Shown here in pieces: positions 63,556-64,000 of a DNA stretch of 64,000 bases. Position numbers and translations under genes: made by a program. The notes beneath the pieces are model-generated. The model was not told where the DNA came from. It was given only the letters and a program-made list of their open reading frames with translations, and did no database searches. The DNA is from Mesostigma viride (Eukaryota; Streptophyta; Mesostigmatophyceae; Mesostigmatales; Mesostigmataceae): contig RPFO01000106.1 in assembly GCA_009746045.1 (NCBI GenBank), positions 1,299,211 through 1,363,210 on the forward strand, read 5' to 3'. Every line of letters starts with the position of its first letter. Position 1 is the first letter of the stretch.

Positions 63556-63983
63556 CGGACGGCGAGTACGACGATTGAAGGCACGGCAACTGTCAGAAAA
63601 CTGGCAATGGCGTTTCGTCTGTACTTTTTGAATCTGTCCGTCTGCGTCTCCTCGTCGTACGTGGTGATATGGGACACGATCAGATTCAGCAACGCCAGCA
63701 TCGCCGCTGGGACGATCGCGTACGTCAGAAATCGCAGCGTGTACGTCCGTCCCGAACGCATGTAGGTTGTCAGCCGCGATAAGGCCGCTTCCATCTTCAC
63801 CTGGGCGTCTTGCACCTCCTCGATGGTACTGAGATAAGACGAGTTAGAAGGTGTCAAATTAGTTATTCTTTTATCCAGTGCTTGGGTGAATTCGGTTTTA
63901 GCTTCATCGAAAGCTGTTTTTAGAGCCTTCAATTTGTCTTGTGATAGTACATTCCCGACCAATGCCGTGGTCGTATCGCCCAT
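63387..63983 (-). CDS. Membrane protein with coiled-coil head, 198 residues
   Basis: The first 75 residues are a helical, charged region (DKLKALKTAFDEAKTEFTQA; IEEVQDAQVKMEAALSRL), probably a coiled coil. Three hydrophobic segments follow (LRFLTYAIVPAAMLALLNLI; ASFLTVAVPSIVVLAVRY; AVPLLTLVPMLMVGLM), then a basic polar tail. No family is recognised. The start at 63983 lies near the window end; its promoter is cut off. Confidence 0.65.
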   Translation of the reverse strand: MGDTTTALVGNVLSQDKLKALKTAFDEAKTEFTQALDKRITNLTPSNSSYLSTIEEVQDAQVKMEAALSRLTTYMRSGRTYTLRFLTYAIVPAAMLALLNLIVSHITTYDEETQTDRFKKYRRNAIASFLTVAVPSIVVLAVRYRQNFHDAPWCAVPLLTLVPMLMVGLMRRKDALGVGNGQVSAISYGRHPNMWTVS

Positions 63984-64000
63984 GAAGACTTGTTTATATT

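Overview
The window joins two kinds of DNA. Positions 1 to about 16,072 look like the nuclear genome of a green alga of the Chlamydomonas type. They hold one long minus-strand gene broken into many short GT-AG exons that together read as a polycystin-2 (PKD2/TRPP) channel. Its introns are filled with minisatellites and microsatellites. Positions 16,073 to 64,000 look like part of an endogenous giant virus (nucleocytoplasmic large DNA virus): densely packed genes on both strands, short intergenic gaps, few introns and many virus-type families. No major capsid protein or family B DNA polymerase lies in the window, so the virus cannot be placed more precisely.

The border is a 5,492-bp palindrome (16,073-21,564) of two 2,746-bp arms with no spacer, centred at 18,818/18,819. 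Each arm carries two small membrane-protein genes and one Cys/His-rich zinc-binding protein gene. Between them are two 85-bp CCAAT-box promoter cassettes, each bounded by 10-bp inverted repeats and lying in opposite orientation relative to its own flanks. A head-to-head junction of this shape is what replication through a covalently closed hairpin telomere would leave. It could also be a fold-back assembly artefact.

The unique viral part runs as follows. From 21.8 to 30.5 kb there are zinc-finger proteins (one with an intron), basic proteins, a phytanoyl-CoA-dioxygenase-like enzyme and three Bro-N-like genes. From 30.5 to 38.4 kb there is a virion-surface block: a polytopic membrane protein, two large repeat-rich fibre paralogs and two further structural-type proteins. 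From 38.4 to 48.5 kb there are a Bro-N/nuclease fusion, F-box-like and SprT-like proteins and small basic or proline-rich virion-type proteins. From 48.4 to 53.9 kb there are a poxvirus D6/D11-type helicase and two membrane-anchored structural-type proteins. From 53.9 to 57.3 kb there is a B12-dependent ribonucleotide reductase interrupted by two spliceosomal-type introns that hold complete opposite-strand ORFs. From 57.4 to 64 kb there are membrane proteins, a second SprT-like protease and a second Bro-N / Bro-N-nuclease pair with a decaying third copy.

The genes suggest a virus with its own transcription helicase and nucleotide supply, a set of surface fibres, and an expanding family of Bro-N regulators and Bro-N-nuclease fusions. 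Several structural-type genes share a TATAC element just before the start codon (possible late promoter). A second group has CCAAT boxes.
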